Positions 1 to 9,087 of a stretch of 64,000 nt of DNA are shown piece after piece. The notes beneath the pieces are model-generated. The model saw nothing but the letters and a program-made list of their open reading frames with translations, made no database searches and had not been told where the DNA came from. The stretch is from Streptomyces sp. BV286 (GTDB taxonomy: Bacteria > Actinomycetota > Actinomycetes > Streptomycetales > Streptomycetaceae): assembly GCF_019090165.1 (NCBI RefSeq), contig NZ_JAHRIB010000141.1, positions 186,001 through 250,000 of the forward strand. The letters run 5' to 3'. A program made the position numbers and the translations under genes. Every line of letters starts with the position of its first letter. Within the stretch, counting starts at the first letter, position 1.

Positions 1-1906
1 CCGAGCGCAGCACGAGGGAGCCCGTGCCGGCGCCGGCCGAGGACGAGTAGTCGTACGACGGCTTCCCGCTGATGTCGGCGAGCGTGGCCTCGTACGAGGC
101 GGCGGGCGCCGCTGAGGTACGCGCGGTCAGGTCGATGCGGTCGAGGGTGACCTCGGTGTCACCCTTGGCCAGCGTCAGCACGTGCTCGCCGGCCGGGAGT
201 TCGACGGTGACGTCCTTCTTGGCGCGGTAGGTCCAGTTCTCGGTGGACGGATAGGACACCGTGACCGGGTCCTTGCCGTCGACCGAGAGCTTCTGCGTGG
301 CGGGGGTCCCGGACTGGTTGCCGTACAGGATCGCCAGGTCGTACGTGCCGGACCTCGGAACCGTCACCTTGAAGTCGACCTTGCTGGTGGCCGCGTTGAG
401 CGAACCGACGTCCTTCGTCCCGGAGGCCGCGTAGCCGTTGGCGTTGCTGACGGTGCCCTGGGTGTAGACCTTGCCGTCGGTGATCGCCGCGTCCTCCGCC
501 TCGTACGAGGCGGACCAGGGGACGGAGGTGGCGGCCGGGGTGCCGGAGCCGCCCGGGGTGAGGACGACCCGGTAGGCGGACATCTTGTGCATGCCGCGCA
601 GCGGGACGGTCACCGAACCGTCGGCCGCGACCTTGACCTTCGTGCGGGTCAGGACGCGCGGCGCCGGGTGCTGGCCCTCGTAGCCGGACCAGGCGGACTC
701 GGCGACGGTCGCGGTGACCGTACGGCCGAAGACCGACCGGGAGACGTTCTCGACGACGACGTCGGAGTCACCCGCGGAACCGCCGAGCAGGACCTGGGCC
801 TGACGCCGCTTCTTGTCGTACGAGGCCAGACCCTGAAGGGTGTCCACCGCGTTGGCCTGCGGCGGCGTCACCTTGACGGTGTTCCCGGTCAGACCCGCGT
901 ACCAACGGAAGAACCACCAGCCGCCGTTGGGGATGTTCGAGCGCACCACGTTGCCGTCGAGGTTGCCGGCCGCGTCCCAGTAGGCCTGGTTGGCGTACAC
1001 CTTGTTCCGCTCGAACATCGCGACCCACTGCGCGAGTTGCCCAGGCACGGACAGGTCGCGGCGGTTGGCGTACTCGTCGATGTTGATCTTCAGCGGTGCG
1101 ATGCCGAGGTTCTTCTCGATCGAGCGGTAGTTGTCGTAGTTCCCCTGGAAGTTCTTGAGGGAGCTGGAGTCCAGCTCGTGCCAGGTCATGATCTGGGGGA
1201 GGACGTTCTCACGCTTGGCGAAGGCGAGGAAGTCGGTCAACAGCCTTGTGTGGTAACCGGATTCGTTCGGGCCGGCGATCCTGGCGTCGGGATCGATCGC
1301 GCGGATCCGCTGGTACACCGTCTTCCAGTCCTTGAGGAACCGGTCACGGTTGGCCTCGTACTGCGCCTGGTCGGAGGTGCCGAGGTTGTACCAGATCTGG
1401 TCGGGCTCGTTGAAGGGGATGTAGACGAAGTGCTCGCTGTTCGGGTCGGCCGACACCTCCTTGACGATCTTGTCGACCTTGGGGAGGTAGTCCGCGATGC
1501 CGAGATCCTCGTACGGCCACTTCGCGTAGATGTCCTGCATCATCACGTTGATCTCGCCGCCGCCGTTGCGGAAGAACGACTTGGAGACCGTGAGCGCGTC
1601 GCCGTTGGGGTGCTGGGCGCCGCCCTCCGGCTTCTGCGAGATGCTGGTGATCTTCAGGGGTTCCAGCATGGCGTCACTGGGCACGCCGTCGTCGCTGAGC
1701 CCGTACAGCGTGCCGTTGGCGCCGCGCATCACCGGGCCTTCGGACGCGGTGAGGTCGACGCTGAGGCGCTGCGGGTCGGCGGCGGCGGTCGCGGTCCCCG
1801 CCACGGGGAGGGTGCCTGCCATGGCGGTGACTCCAAGTACGGCTGCGACAAGGGCGGTTCTCGTGCGGGACATGGGGCGCGATCCCGAACGGGTGGGGGT
1901 GCTCAC
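1..1906 (-). CDS. Secreted clan GH-A glycosidase (GH39-like) with C-terminal CBM35/CBM6-like module, 3' end outside window
   Basis: Reads right to left and runs off the left edge, so the C-terminus is missing (about 635 codons present). I chose GTG at 1906 because GGAGGT (complement of 1915-1920) sits 8 bases upstream; an in-frame ATG at 1873 lacks a good RBS. An n-terminal signal peptide ends near residue 41 (..GTATA-AAD). NEPD (Glu167) and NIDEYANR (Glu278) look like the acid/base and nucleophile of a clan GH-A barrel, and GH39 is my best family guess. A beta-sandwich sugar-binding module starts near residue 465 (SYEAEDA). It is the last gene of an operon with a CUT1 sugar transporter, 16 bp after the permease stop, so it probably releases the imported sugar outside the cell. 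GH30 or GH5-type assignment is not excluded. Confidence 0.8.
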   Translation of the reverse strand, partial: MSTPTRSGSRPMSRTRTALVAAVLGVTAMAGTLPVAGTATAAADPQRLSVDLTASEGPVMRGANGTLYGLSDDGVPSDAMLEPLKITSISQKPEGGAQHPNGDALTVSKSFFRNGGGEINVMMQDIYAKWPYEDLGIADYLPKVDKIVKEVSADPNSEHFVYIPFNEPDQIWYNLGTSDQAQYEANRDRFLKDWKTVYQRIRAIDPDARIAGPNESGYHTRLLTDFLAFAKRENVLPQIMTWHELDSSSLKNFQGNYDNYRSIEKNLGIAPLKINIDEYANRRDLSVPGQLAQWVAMFERNKVYANQAYWDAAGNLDGNVVRSNIPNGGWWFFRWYAGLTGNTVKVTPPQANAVDTLQGLASYDKKRRQAQVLLGGSAGDSDVVVENVSRSVFGRTVTATVAESAWSGYEGQHPAPRVLTRTKVKVAADGSVTVPLRGMHKMSAYRVVLTPGGSGTPAATSVPWSASYEAEDAAITDGKVYTQGTVSNANGYAASGTKDVGSLNAATSKVDFKVTVPRSGTYDLAILYGNQSGTPATQKLSVDGKDPVTVSYPSTENWTYRAKKDVTVELPAGEHVLTLAKGDTEVTLDRIDLTARTSAAPAASYEATLADISGKPSYDYSSSAGAGTGSLVLRS

Positions 1907-1922
1907 GCTGTTGGACCTCCAG

Positions 1923-2795
1923 TCATTTGACGGCTCCACTGGTGATGCCGGACACGATCTTTCGCTGGGCCACCAGGAAGAGGGCGACCATGGGCAGGCT
2001 CATCACCACGACGTACGCGAAGACGAGATGCCAGTTGTTGAGGTAGAGCTGTGCGCTGGCGACCTTGTAGAGGTTGAGTGGCAGGGTCGCCCTCTCTCCG
2101 CCGCCGAGGACGAAGAAGGCATAGAAGATGTCGCTCCAGGCGTAGAGCATCACCATGATCGTCGCGGTGGCGATGACCGGTCTGAGGAGCGGCAGCACGA
2201 TCCGCAGGAAGATCCGCAGCGGCTTCGCGCCGTCCATCCGCGCGGCTTCCTCCAGTTCCAGGGGGATGGCACGGATGAAGCCGGTCATGAAGAAGATCGA
2301 CGTGGAGAGGTACATCCCGGTGTAGACGGCGATCATTCCGGGCCGCGTGCCCGCGAGGCCCAGTTGCCGCAGCTCCATCACGACGGTGATGACGGCCGGC
2401 GGCAGCAGCAGCCCGCTGATGCACAGTGCGTACGCCGCCGAGACCAGCTTCGACTTGCGGCGCGCGAAGACCCAGGCCGCGCCGGCCCCCAGGATCAGCA
2501 CCAGGGCGACCGAAGGCACCACGACGAGCAGGGAGTTGAGGAAGCCGCGCAGCATCTCGCCCTGGCTGACGGCCTCTTCGTAGTTGCTGCCCGGCTGCCA
2601 GTGCCGCGGCAGGTCGAGGTTGGGGGTGATCGCTTCGGCCTGCGGCTTGGCGGAGGTGACGGCGACCAGCCACAGGGGGACGCCGACGGCGAGTCCGGCG
2701 AGCAGGACGACGAGGGCGGGACGGCCGTACCGCCAGGCGGGATGCACGGCGGACGCGCCACGCACGGCGGACGCGGAATGCACGGTGGCGCTCAC
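1923..2795 (-). CDS. CUT1 carbohydrate ABC transporter permease (MalG/LacG type)
   Basis: 290-residue integral membrane protein with about six hydrophobic segments. The EAA loop typical of binding-protein-dependent permeases is visible (ELEEAARMDGAKPLRIF), where it contacts the ATPase. The C-terminus ...KIVSGITSGAVK is the usual end of MalG-type CUT1 permeases. The GTG start at 2795 overlaps the stop of the upstream permease by four bases (GTGA), which implies translational coupling. It forms the membrane channel with the other permease and takes sugar from the binding protein at 3753-5090. No ATPase is encoded here; Streptomyces CUT1 systems normally borrow the shared MsiK ATPase. Confidence 0.95.
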   Translation of the reverse strand: MSATVHSASAVRGASAVHPAWRYGRPALVVLLAGLAVGVPLWLVAVTSAKPQAEAITPNLDLPRHWQPGSNYEEAVSQGEMLRGFLNSLLVVVPSVALVLILGAGAAWVFARRKSKLVSAAYALCISGLLLPPAVITVVMELRQLGLAGTRPGMIAVYTGMYLSTSIFFMTGFIRAIPLELEEAARMDGAKPLRIFLRIVLPLLRPVIATATIMVMLYAWSDIFYAFFVLGGGERATLPLNLYKVASAQLYLNNWHLVFAYVVVMSLPMVALFLVAQRKIVSGITSGAVK

Positions 2796-3721
2796 AGCAG
2801 TTGCTCCCTTCGGCGCAGCCCGACGACCAGCGGTACGGCGACGGCGACCACGACCAGGAAGAGGACGAGGCTCATCGCGGAGGCCTGCGCGTACAGGCCC
2901 TGGCCGAAGATCCGGAACATGTAGATGTTGAAGACCTCGGTGGAGGCGGCCGGTCCGCCGCCCGTGGTGGCCTGCACGATGTCGAAGGTGTTCATCGAAC
3001 CGATCAGTGCCGTGGTGACGTTGAAGGTGACAGCGGGCGCCAGCATCGGCCAGCGCACCGACCGGAAGGTCCGCCACGGCCCCGCGCCGTCGCACTTGGC
3101 GGCCTCCAGCATCTCGCCGGGGATTCCCTTGAGGCCCGCCAGATAGATCAGCATCGACAGCCCCATCCACTTCCAGCCGTGGATGACGGAGACCAGAACG
3201 AGCGTCCACGTCGTCGAGCCGAGCCAGGGAATGTCGGTGCCGAGAAGGCCGTTGACCGCGCCGTCCTGGTCCAGCAGGGCCTGGAAGACGTACCCGGTCG
3301 CGAGCGCCGAGATGAGCACCGGCAGGAAGAAGACGGCTCGGAAGAACCGGTTGAAGCGGCTGTCCGCCTCCAGCAGCAGGGCCAGCGCCAGCCCGAAGCC
3401 GTTCTGGAACACCGCTGCCAGCAGGGCGTACACCAGGGTCGTACGGATCGCCCGGAGCAGGGAACCGTCGTCCGCGATGGTCTTGAAGTTGTCGAGGCCC
3501 GTGAAGGCGATGTCCGGGTGGTACGAGGACCAGTTGGTGAACGGGTAGTAGAAGTTGAGCAGGTTCGGCACCAGGAAGAAGGCCGCGAAGACGGCGACCG
3601 CGGGGAGTGCGAACCACCAGGGGTGGTGGACGGCGGCGCGGGGCAGCCGTCCCACCTTCCTCGCCCGGCCCTTGGCGGGCGCCGGCTTCTGCGTGCGCGT
3701 GCGTATGGCAGTGTCCGCCAT
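2792..3721 (-). CDS. CUT1 carbohydrate ABC transporter permease (MalF/LacF type)
   Basis: 309 residues with a basic N-terminal tail (about 35 residues rich in Arg/Lys/Pro) followed by six predicted membrane segments. The family EAA loop reads EMLEAAKCDGAGPWRTF. The phrase NTFDIVQATTGGGPAASTEV is characteristic of the MalF-like half of CUT1 transporters. ATG at 3721 has AAGGA upstream (complement of 3728-3732). It lies 31 bp downstream of the binding protein gene and overlaps the next permease by four bases. The two permeases should form a heterodimer. Confidence 0.95.
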   Translation of the reverse strand: MADTAIRTRTQKPAPAKGRARKVGRLPRAAVHHPWWFALPAVAVFAAFFLVPNLLNFYYPFTNWSSYHPDIAFTGLDNFKTIADDGSLLRAIRTTLVYALLAAVFQNGFGLALALLLEADSRFNRFFRAVFFLPVLISALATGYVFQALLDQDGAVNGLLGTDIPWLGSTTWTLVLVSVIHGWKWMGLSMLIYLAGLKGIPGEMLEAAKCDGAGPWRTFRSVRWPMLAPAVTFNVTTALIGSMNTFDIVQATTGGGPAASTEVFNIYMFRIFGQGLYAQASAMSLVLFLVVVAVAVPLVVGLRRREQLL

Positions 3722-3752
3722 CGGAAATCCTTGCCCGTCGGGTCGGTCGGGT

Positions 3753-5090
3753 CTAGAAGCCGGGCGCGCCCTGGGCCTTGGCCACCTGCGCGAACTGGCT
3801 CTGGATCGCCTGCGCGACCTGCTGCGGGTTCTTCTTTCCGTAGATCATGTCGGCGAGGTACAGGTGGGTGTCGGGGGCGACGATCGCCTTGGCCTGGAAG
3901 ACGCCGATGGCCGTGGGCAGCGCCTTGACCTGGGACATCGACGCCTGGGGGAGGCCGTCGGGGGTCGGCACGGACGGCTGGACGGACGGAATCTTCATCG
4001 CCTTGATGTAGTCGGCGTAGTCCGGCCCGAGCCAGAAGGCCAGGAACTGGCGGGCGGCGTTCTGCCGCTTCTCGTCTCCGGTCTTGAACGCGACCACGCC
4101 GTTGGTCTGGTCGGGGGAGTACATCCCGGTGGCGGAGGAGTTGGCGATCGGGAACCAGCCGATCTTCTTGTCGATCTGAGCCGTGGAGTACTTGGCCTGC
4201 AACTGGCTCTGGAACGAGGTGACATTCAGGACCATGCCGGACTCGCCCTTCCAGAGGGAGTCGGCCTGACCGGTGAAGGTGCCGGTCTTGTAGTTCTTCT
4301 GCGCGAGCCCCGCGTCGAGCAGCTTCTCCTTGTACTTCTTGATGGCGCCGACGACGACCGGGTCGGTCCACTTCTTCTTGTTCTGGTTGAGGTCCGCCCA
4401 CCACTGCTTGTCGAGGTCGGTGAGCTGGACCTGCATCTGCCATTGCATGGGCCACTTGTCGCCGCCGGCCTCGTAGAAGGCGGCGGCGTCGGTCTTGTCG
4501 GTGACCGTGTGACCGAGCTTCAGCAGCTCGTCGTACGACTTCGGGAAGTCCTTCTCCGTGATCCCGGCCTTCTTGAAGACGTCCTTGTTGTAGTAGACGC
4601 CGAGCATGGCGGGGCTGGTGACGATCGCCGCGTACCGCTTGCCGTCGATGACACCGAGGGACTTCTCCGTGTCACCCAGCTTCGACACCCACTCCTCCCC
4701 GTCGAGGGTGAGCAGGTTCTGCTTCGGCTGGATGAACGGCAGCGTGGAGATGGACGGCTGCCAGAACATCAGGTCCGGCTTGTCGCCGGAGGCGAGCTTC
4801 GTCGGCACGTTCTGCTCGTACAGGTCCGGGATCGCCTGGGTCTCGACCTCGGCGCCCGTGGCCTTCTCGAAGGCGTCGACCACCTGCTTGGGGGCGTTGA
4901 GCGTGTTCTGCGCGGTCCACATGGTCAGCTTCACGCCGTCCAGGCGGGCGGCGGGGTCGACCTTGGCCTGCTTGGCACCCGAGCCGGAGTCCCCGGAACC
5001 GGAGTCGCCGACACTGGGGTCGCTGCATGCGGTGGCGGACAGGGCAGCGGCGCATATGAACGCCAGCGCGGGCAGGGCTCTTGTCTTCAT
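3753..5090 (-). CDS. Extracellular sugar-binding lipoprotein of CUT1 ABC transporter
   Basis: 445 residues when started at ATG 5090, which has AAAGG about 7 bases upstream. The reading frame is open further upstream, but that start would put extra residues before a good lipoprotein signal peptide. The signal runs MKTRALPALAFICAAALSATAC, with Cys22 as the likely lipidated residue, followed by a Ser/Gly/Asp-rich linker. The mature part matches family 1 solute-binding proteins (opening KLTMWTAQNTLNAPKQVVDAF), which capture mono- or oligosaccharides outside the membrane. First transporter gene of the operon, 93 bp downstream of the LacI gene on the same strand. The substrate cannot be read from the sequence; neighbouring glycosidases suggest a galactose-containing oligosaccharide. 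Confidence 0.95.
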   Translation of the reverse strand: MKTRALPALAFICAAALSATACSDPSVGDSGSGDSGSGAKQAKVDPAARLDGVKLTMWTAQNTLNAPKQVVDAFEKATGAEVETQAIPDLYEQNVPTKLASGDKPDLMFWQPSISTLPFIQPKQNLLTLDGEEWVSKLGDTEKSLGVIDGKRYAAIVTSPAMLGVYYNKDVFKKAGITEKDFPKSYDELLKLGHTVTDKTDAAAFYEAGGDKWPMQWQMQVQLTDLDKQWWADLNQNKKKWTDPVVVGAIKKYKEKLLDAGLAQKNYKTGTFTGQADSLWKGESGMVLNVTSFQSQLQAKYSTAQIDKKIGWFPIANSSATGMYSPDQTNGVVAFKTGDEKRQNAARQFLAFWLGPDYADYIKAMKIPSVQPSVPTPDGLPQASMSQVKALPTAIGVFQAKAIVAPDTHLYLADMIYGKKNPQQVAQAIQSQFAQVAKAQGAPGF

Positions 5091-5183
5091 GACGTGCCTT
5101 TCACGAACGGGCTCGGGCAGGGGCATCTGGAACGGTCCTGCTGAAGAAGTGCGGGCGGGCGCCTCGCGCGGAGGGCGCCGGAC

Positions 5184-6200
5184 TCATGCGTGCTCGGGAG
5201 GTGGCCCCGAGCTCTCCCGCACCACCAGTTCCGGTACGGAGACGGGGTGCGGGGCGATCTGCGCGGACTCCTCCAGCACGCCGTGCAGCAGCCCGAACGC
5301 GGACCGCCCGAGGCCGGTGAAGTCCAGACGCACGGTCGTCAGCGACGGGGTCAGGAAGGCGGAGTGCGGTGCGTCGTCGAATCCCGCCACGCTCACGTCT
5401 CCGGGCACGGCCCGGCCCTTCTCGTGGAGGGCGCGGATCACCCCGAGCGCGAGATCGTCGTTGCCGCACAGGATCGCGGTGACGCCGGGATCGCCGGCGA
5501 GCCTGCGGCCCGCCGCGTGGCCGCCCGCCGGACCCCAGCTCCCCTGCACCGGGCGGGGCTGCGCAGCTCCGGCCTCCTTGAGCGCCTGCCGCCAGCCGGT
5601 GGTACGGGCACTGGTGCGCCGGGTGCTGGACGGGATGGCGACGTAGTGCACGGTCCGGTGGCCGAGGGAGAGGAGATGGCGGGTCGCTTCGTAGGCGGCC
5701 TCGCGGTCGTCCGTCCACACCCAGGGGCGGTCGCCGCCGGGCGGGCTCGCGGGTGTCTCCACCACGCCGACGACCGGCAGACCGGCGGGCACCGCGCCCA
5801 GGGCCCGTACGCCGGCCGGATCGTACGCGATCACGATCAGACCGCCGCCGGCGTCCGCCGACCGCTGCACCTGGGCGGTCACGTCCGCCTCGTCGGCTTC
5901 GTCGGCTGATTCGAGTACGCCGATCCCCACGGTGTACGAGGCGGCGCGAGCGGCCTCCTCGATGCCCTGGAGGACGGAGGCGTAGCCGTAGTGCGTGGTG
6001 TTGGAGGTCAGCACGGTCACGGCTCGGGTGCGTCCGCTGGCCAGGGCGAGCGCGGTGGAGTTGCGCCGGAACCCCAGTTCGTCGATGGCCGCGAGCACCC
6101 GCTCCCGGGTGGACGGCTTGACGCTGGGGTGGCCGTTGATCACCCGGGAGACGGTCTGGTACGAGACCCCGGCGGCGGTGGCGACATCTCGGATACTCAC
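5184..6200 (-). CDS. LacI-family transcriptional regulator
   Basis: I prefer GTG at 6200, preceded by AAGGCG (complement of 6205-6210). It gives 338 residues, the normal LacI length, beginning directly with the helix-turn-helix (VSIRDVATAAGVSYQTVSRV). The frame is open up to 6251, but longer starts would place coding sequence over the two palindromic operators. The C-terminal two thirds are a periplasmic-binding-protein-like effector domain. The gene is the first of the minus-strand transport operon and divergent from the GH36 gene. It most likely represses both by binding 6212-6225 and 6239-6252 and is released by an intracellular sugar. Confidence 0.93.
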   Translation of the reverse strand: MSIRDVATAAGVSYQTVSRVINGHPSVKPSTRERVLAAIDELGFRRNSTALALASGRTRAVTVLTSNTTHYGYASVLQGIEEAARAASYTVGIGVLESADEADEADVTAQVQRSADAGGGLIVIAYDPAGVRALGAVPAGLPVVGVVETPASPPGGDRPWVWTDDREAAYEATRHLLSLGHRTVHYVAIPSSTRRTSARTTGWRQALKEAGAAQPRPVQGSWGPAGGHAAGRRLAGDPGVTAILCGNDDLALGVIRALHEKGRAVPGDVSVAGFDDAPHSAFLTPSLTTVRLDFTGLGRSAFGLLHGVLEESAQIAPHPVSVPELVVRESSGPPPEHA

Positions 6201-6211
6201 CGAGCGCCTTG

Positions 6212-6225
6212 TGTGACCGGTCACA
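6212..6225. promoter_or_regulatory. Operator palindrome 1 for LacI-family regulator
   Basis: Perfect 14-bp palindrome TGTGACCGGTCACA in the divergent gap, within the lacI leader on the chosen start. An identical copy lies 27 bp away, on the same face of the helix to within half a turn. The central CCGG and two-fold symmetry are typical of LacI-family sites. Confidence 0.85.
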
Positions 6226-6238
6226 TTCATGCCAGGAT

Positions 6239-6252
6239 TGTGACCGGTCACA
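6239..6252. promoter_or_regulatory. Operator palindrome 2 for LacI-family regulator
   Basis: Second perfect copy of TGTGACCGGTCACA, between lacI and the divergent alpha-galactosidase gene. Two identical sites 27 bp apart suggest cooperative binding by a LacI tetramer or two dimers covering both promoters. Confidence 0.85.
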
Positions 6253-6336
6253 TGAGGCGCGTCAAGAGACCGTAATCATGAATTCACGCGGCAGACTCAG
6301 ACCGCCGTCAGCGGCGGTCACCGGGAGGGGAAGACG

Positions 6337-8484
6337 TTGACCGTTACGTCGGACGCGGCGGGCACGGCCCCCAACGACTCGCACCAGAAGGTCACTTGGG
6401 GCCACCGGGCACTGGAGGCGGAGCTCGCCACCGGCCCCGACGGAACCCTGCGGCTGGTCCGGCTGGCCCACCCCGGCGACCCGGTGTCCCAGTCCGCCGA
6501 ACCCGACGCGCCACTCCACCTCGTGGAGCTCACCGCCCTCGGCCACGGGAGCGGCTGGTCCGGGCCGCGCTTCACCGGCACGGCCCTCGGCGCCCGCCTG
6601 CGGTACCGCACCCACACCATCGAGGAGCGCGACGGCTGGACCCGTCTGACCGCCGAACTCCACGACGACAGGACCGGGTTGACGGCCTTCGTCGAGCTGT
6701 CCTCGCCCGTCGGCCTGCCCGTGCTGCGCTCCCGCGTGCGACTGCGCAACGACGGACACGAGGCGCTCGTGGTGCAGTCCGTCAGCAGCCTGCTGCTCGG
6801 CGCCCTGCCGGCGCCCGACCGGCTGGACGTCCACCGTGCCCGCAACGACTGGCTGGCGGAGTGCCGTTGGTACGCCGAGCCGCTGAGTGCCTCCGTCGCC
6901 GACATCAGTGTCGACGTCCACCAGCACGACAGCCGGGCCGCGCTCTCCCTGACCGGGCGCGGCAGTTGGTCCAGCGGCGGACATTTGCCGATGGGGGCCC
7001 TCACCGAACGCGACGGCGGCCGGACCTGGTTGTGGCAGGTGGAGTCCCCGGCGGGCTGGCGCTGGGACCTGGGCGAGCGTCACCACGGTACGTATCTCGC
7101 ACTGAACGGACCCACGGACGCGGAGCACCAGTGGCGGGTCGAGTTGGAGCCCGGCGCCGAGTTCACCACCGTTTGGGGGGTCCTCGCCCTCGGCTCGGGA
7201 CTCGACGACGCGTTCGGCGCCCTGACCTCGTACCGCCGTGCCGTGCGCCGCCCGCACCCCGACCACACCGCGCTGCCCGTCGTCTTCAACGACTACATGA
7301 ACACGCTGATGGGCGACCCGACGACGGAGAAGCTGCTCCCGCTGATCGACGCCGCCGCCGAGGCCGGCTCGGAGTACTTCTGCATCGACTCCGGCTGGTA
7401 CGACGACAGCACCGAGGGCTGGTGGGACAGCGTCGGCGAGTGGCTGCCGTCGTCACGCCGTTTCCCCGGAGGCGGCATCCACGCGGTCCTGGACCGGATC
7501 CGCGAGCGCGGCATGGTGCCCGGGCTGTGGCTGGAGCCCGAGGTCGTGGGAGTGCGCAGCCCGGTCGCGTCCGAGCTTCCGCCGGAGGCCTTCTTCCAGC
7601 GGGACGGTGTGCGGCTGAGCGAACAGGGCCGGCACCAGCTGGACCTGCGGCACCCGGCCGCCCGGGCGCACCTCGACAGGACGGTGGACCGGATCGTCGG
7701 CGACTGGGGGGTGGGCTACCTCAAGCTAGACTACAACATCCTCGTCGACCCCGGCACCTGCGGGCCCGGTGACATCGCCCCCGGGGCGGGCCTGCTGGGC
7801 CATGCCCAGGCGTATCTGGACTGGCTCTCGGAGGTGCTGGACCGGCATCCGGGCCTGGTGATCGAGAACTGTGCCTCCGGTGGGATGCGGATGGACGGGG
7901 CCACGCTGGCCGTCACCCAGCTCCAGTCCACCAGCGACCAGCAGGACCCCCTGCGCTGCCCGCCGATCGCCGCCGCCGCACCGACGGCGGTCCCGCCCGA
8001 GCAGGGTGCCGTCTGGGCCTACCCCCAGCCGGATTTCGACGACGACCTCATCGCGTTCACCCTCGGCGGGGCGATGCTCGGCCGGATTCACCTGTCGGGC
8101 CACCTGGACCGGATGCCGGAACACCGGCTCGCGCTCGTACGGGATGCCGTGGCCGTCTACAAGACGGTTCGCGGGGATCTGGCCGAGGCCCTGCCGTTCT
8201 GGCCGCTCGGCCTGCCGGGATGGGAGGACCAGTGGTCGGCGCTGGGCATGCGGGTGCCCGACGGCCGCACGTCGTACCTCTCGGTCTGGCGCCGCGGCGG
8301 GGAGAGCGGGGTCCGCCTTCCCGTCGGGCACCTGGCCGGACGCGAGGTGCACGCGGAGATCCTGCACCCGTCCCTGCCCGCGTCCCGCTCCGCGGCCTCG
8401 GCGCTCTGGGACGGGAGCGGCGTCCGGGTGTCGCTGCCCGGCACGCCCGGGGTGCTGTTGATCCGTCTGACGTCGACCGCGTAG
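6337..8484 (+). CDS. Alpha-galactosidase, glycoside hydrolase family 36
   Basis: 715 residues with a TTG start at 6337, supported by GGGAGGGG at 6323-6330 six bases upstream. No signal peptide is visible, so it is probably cytoplasmic. The N-terminal beta-sandwich is followed by the GH36 (beta/alpha)8 barrel. GYLKLDYN contains the catalytic nucleophile (Asp465) and STSDQQD the acid/base (Asp534), as in retaining alpha-galactosidases. The length agrees with bacterial GH36 enzymes. It is transcribed divergently from lacI and the transporter operon and probably shares their operators. It should split alpha-galactose from the imported oligosaccharide. GH36 also includes alpha-N-acetylgalactosaminidases, which I cannot exclude. 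Confidence 0.93.
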   Translation: MTVTSDAAGTAPNDSHQKVTWGHRALEAELATGPDGTLRLVRLAHPGDPVSQSAEPDAPLHLVELTALGHGSGWSGPRFTGTALGARLRYRTHTIEERDGWTRLTAELHDDRTGLTAFVELSSPVGLPVLRSRVRLRNDGHEALVVQSVSSLLLGALPAPDRLDVHRARNDWLAECRWYAEPLSASVADISVDVHQHDSRAALSLTGRGSWSSGGHLPMGALTERDGGRTWLWQVESPAGWRWDLGERHHGTYLALNGPTDAEHQWRVELEPGAEFTTVWGVLALGSGLDDAFGALTSYRRAVRRPHPDHTALPVVFNDYMNTLMGDPTTEKLLPLIDAAAEAGSEYFCIDSGWYDDSTEGWWDSVGEWLPSSRRFPGGGIHAVLDRIRERGMVPGLWLEPEVVGVRSPVASELPPEAFFQRDGVRLSEQGRHQLDLRHPAARAHLDRTVDRIVGDWGVGYLKLDYNILVDPGTCGPGDIAPGAGLLGHAQAYLDWLSEVLDRHPGLVIENCASGGMRMDGATLAVTQLQSTSDQQDPLRCPPIAAAAPTAVPPEQGAVWAYPQPDFDDDLIAFTLGGAMLGRIHLSGHLDRMPEHRLALVRDAVAVYKTVRGDLAEALPFWPLGLPGWEDQWSALGMRVPDGRTSYLSVWRRGGESGVRLPVGHLAGREVHAEILHPSLPASRSAASALWDGSGVRVSLPGTPGVLLIRLTSTA

Positions 8485-8876
8485 CGGCGACGGCGGGGGA
8501 GCGGACGGGCCGTGGTGACGCCCGCCCGGCCCTCCTGCGCCGGGCCCTGGAGGGTCCGGCACAGGTGTGCGTCGACGCTGTCCGCCCGGTCCGCGACGAG
8601 ATCCGGCGCCGCGTCGAGTCCCCGACCGCCGGGAGCGACGCCACGCGGGAGAGCCGACCGGCCGTCCGCTGCCGGACGAGCGAGCCGAACCGTCTTTCGT
8701 GGCTCCTGCATCCGCCCGTCCGGCACGTCTCCGGAGCCGTCTCCGGAGCCGGGTGCGTGCCGTGGCGGGAATACAGCCGCGGCAGGCCCTGTTGTACCGC
8801 ACGTGAATGACATGACCCCTTCAAAAAATGGCCCATCGGCCGGATGGGTCCCAAGGGGGAGCGAGAGGAGAACCTC
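8485..8876. other. Intergenic region, 392 bp, upstream of ribosomal paralogue genes
   Basis: No convincing gene on either strand; the open frames here lack ribosome binding sites and a recognisable product. It contains a direct repeat of TCTCCGGAGCCG around 8729-8752 flanked by CGGCACG/CGTGCCG arms. A slightly AT-richer stretch at 8800-8830 probably carries the promoter of the L33 gene. Confidence 0.5.
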
Positions 8877-9041
8877 GTGGCTACCAGTGGTGCGCGTCCG
8901 GTGGTGACGTTGAGGTCCACGGCGGGGACCGGTGCGACTTACGTGACGCGCAAGAACCGTCTCAACGACCCGGACCCGCTGGTCCTGCGCAAGTACGACC
9001 AGGTGGCGGGTAAGCACGTCCCGTTCCGCGAGGAGCGATGA
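8877..9041 (+). CDS. rpmG: 50S ribosomal protein L33, zinc-free (C-) paralogue
   Basis: 54 residues with a GTG start and GAGAGGAG at 8863-8870. The sequence carries the L33 core (STAGTGATYVTRKNR, LRKYDQVAGKHVPFREER). It contains no cysteine, so it lacks the two CxxC zinc knuckles of the C+ form. Such C- paralogues replace the zinc-binding version when zinc is scarce and are normally repressed by Zur. First gene of a three-gene ribosomal paralogue group with rpmE2 and rpmJ on the same strand. I did not find a clear Zur box in front. Confidence 0.95.
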   Translation: MATSGARPVVTLRSTAGTGATYVTRKNRLNDPDPLVLRKYDQVAGKHVPFREER

Positions 9042-9087
9042 ACGAAGTCGTCGCCCTCCGGTGGACGACCGCAAGGAAGGAAACCCC

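Noticed and set aside
182..1930. Long plus-strand open frame (582 codons)
   Set aside because: Antisense shadow of the GH39-like gene; composition is the Arg/Gly/Val-rich type typical of high-GC reverse frames and there is no recognisable domain.
8800..8876. Possible Zur box ahead of rpmG (GTGAATGACATGACC)
   Set aside because: Too few matches to the 15-bp palindromic consensus and poor symmetry; far weaker than the site at 61869-61883.
8512..8907. 131-codon open frame between GH36 and rpmG
   Set aside because: No ribosome binding site, Arg/Ser/Pro-rich composition, and overlaps the start of rpmG in another frame.
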